DNA of 28,965 nt from a virus, in IMG/VR virus record IMGVR_UViG_3300014838_000064, positions 1-28,965 of that record; one strand, written 5' to 3'. The notes under the pieces were generated by a model. That model was not told where the DNA came from. It saw only the letters and a program-made list of their open reading frames with translations, and ran no database searches. The translations under genes and the position numbers were made by a program. The stretch's first letter is position 1, and each line of letters starts with the position of its first letter. This document shows, piece after piece, positions 28,357 to 28,965 of this stretch.

Positions 28357-28441
28357 GCATTATAGGCTTTTAAAACGCTTGTAGTTGTAGAATAATCAAC
28401 AATATACCTCTGTAATATCAACACATCTAACCAGTAAGCTA

Positions 28442-28469
28442 TTGACATATAAATATAAGCGAGTACAGT
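28442..28469 (+). promoter_or_regulatory. Promoter of the right-edge RNA region
   Basis: TTGACA (28442-28447), 16-nt spacer, TACAGT (28464-28469). Diverges from the small terminase gene and reads into the structured region. Confidence 0.6.
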
Positions 28470-28965
28470 AGTTAATAGAGTTCAGCGATCACATCAACCA
28501 ACTAGCACGATTCACAACTTAATACCCGGTAACACATAATAAGGTGTGATTTACCACTTCAAAGCCTATAAGGTATAACCCGGGTTAATAGTTGTCTTTA
28601 ACAATTGAGCAGTTTAATAGTTACAGAATACCTCACAATGGTAGAGGCATAGAATCCTACCTAGCATAATTAAGTTGTATGTTAGGAGCAAGTTGGTCTA
28701 TAGCTTAATTGTGTAACTAATTTAGATATATAACAAAAGATTCGGAGTTGCAATATCACTTCGGTAGGTAGTAGCCTACAAACTATATATCTATTCATAC
28801 TGATAATAAGCAAAGTTGCAACAATAGTGAGGCAACACAATAGGGTATAACTTAACACTATAAACTACGCCACCCTTATTATCAGTATCTATATCTAGGC
28901 TATAGAGTGTGTTAGCTAGTTCTAGACTAGAGTTAATCGTGCTAATACATCAGGGTGAACAGAAG
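28470..28965 (+). ncRNA. Candidate large structured RNA, cut by window edge
   Basis: About 500 nt with no ORF and a promoter at its left end. Long-range helices include a perfect 13-bp TACTGATAATAAG/CTTATTATCAGTA (28798-28810 with 28875-28887), a 10-bp TAGATATATA/TATATATCTA (28723-28732 with 28784-28793), ACCCGG/CCGGGT (28524-28529 with 28580-28585), TCCTA/TAGGA near 28655-28687 and GTTGC/GCAAC (28815-28836). Smaller hairpins fill the gaps. The density suggests an ornate phage RNA; the A+T-rich composition also raises chance pairing. The 3' end lies beyond the window. Confidence 0.45.

Overview
The window is a segment of a tailed phage (Caudoviricetes, podovirus-like) with mixed A+T/G+C content. 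The host cannot be named from the sequence. The virion genes all lie on the minus strand from 22436 leftward and run off the left edge. In order of transcription they are: a 257-aa protein, large terminase, a small protein, a 715-aa portal, two small proteins, scaffold, HK97-fold capsid, a putative decoration protein, a Pro/Glu-rich protein, a GroES-type co-chaperonin, a run of beta-rich surface or fibre proteins, two probable ejection proteins (340 and 1741 aa), a head-tail adaptor, a nozzle-like protein and a tail fibre. A probable small terminase subunit (28344-27916) is separated from the large subunit by about 6 kb of RNA genes and small accessory genes.

The striking part is 22.8-26.3 kb, read on the plus strand. 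I can fold 28 tRNA genes, all with encoded CCA, many abutting with 0-5 nt between them. They cover all 20 amino acids, and with one U34 tRNA per four-codon box they could read all 61 sense codons. Ile(UAU) and Arg(UCG) remove the usual need for lysidine and inosine. Ten of the tRNAs have a non-canonical elbow: T-loop residue 55 is G instead of U, and D-loop residue 18 is A instead of G. The two changes occur together without exception. Six of the bases normally fixed in the T-loop are replaced by GGCAGNA or AGCATTA in seven of these.

The tRNAs form two blocks, and each block is preceded by a tiny ORF and a Rho-independent terminator. In both cases, codons just before the ORF stop can pair with the 5' arm of the terminator, as in amino-acid operon attenuators. 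Peptide 1 is built almost only of amino acids whose tRNAs follow in block 1. Peptide 2 is dominated by Leu, Ser, Tyr and Phe, exactly the amino acids served by block 2 (Phe, Tyr, three Leu, two Ser). My reading is that a complete viral tRNA set is controlled by tRNA-sensing attenuation. This is an inference, but it rests on features visible in the sequence.

Between the blocks (24851-25256) and at the right edge (28470-28965) lie two gene-free stretches, each with a promoter and many hairpins, that look like large structured RNAs. Other notable points are a recurring extended -10 box (TGnTATAAT) placed about 6 nt before ATG codons (leaderless mRNAs), a terminator flanked by 13-bp repeats in front of the virion operon, and absence of TGA stops from all 23 complete virion-operon genes.
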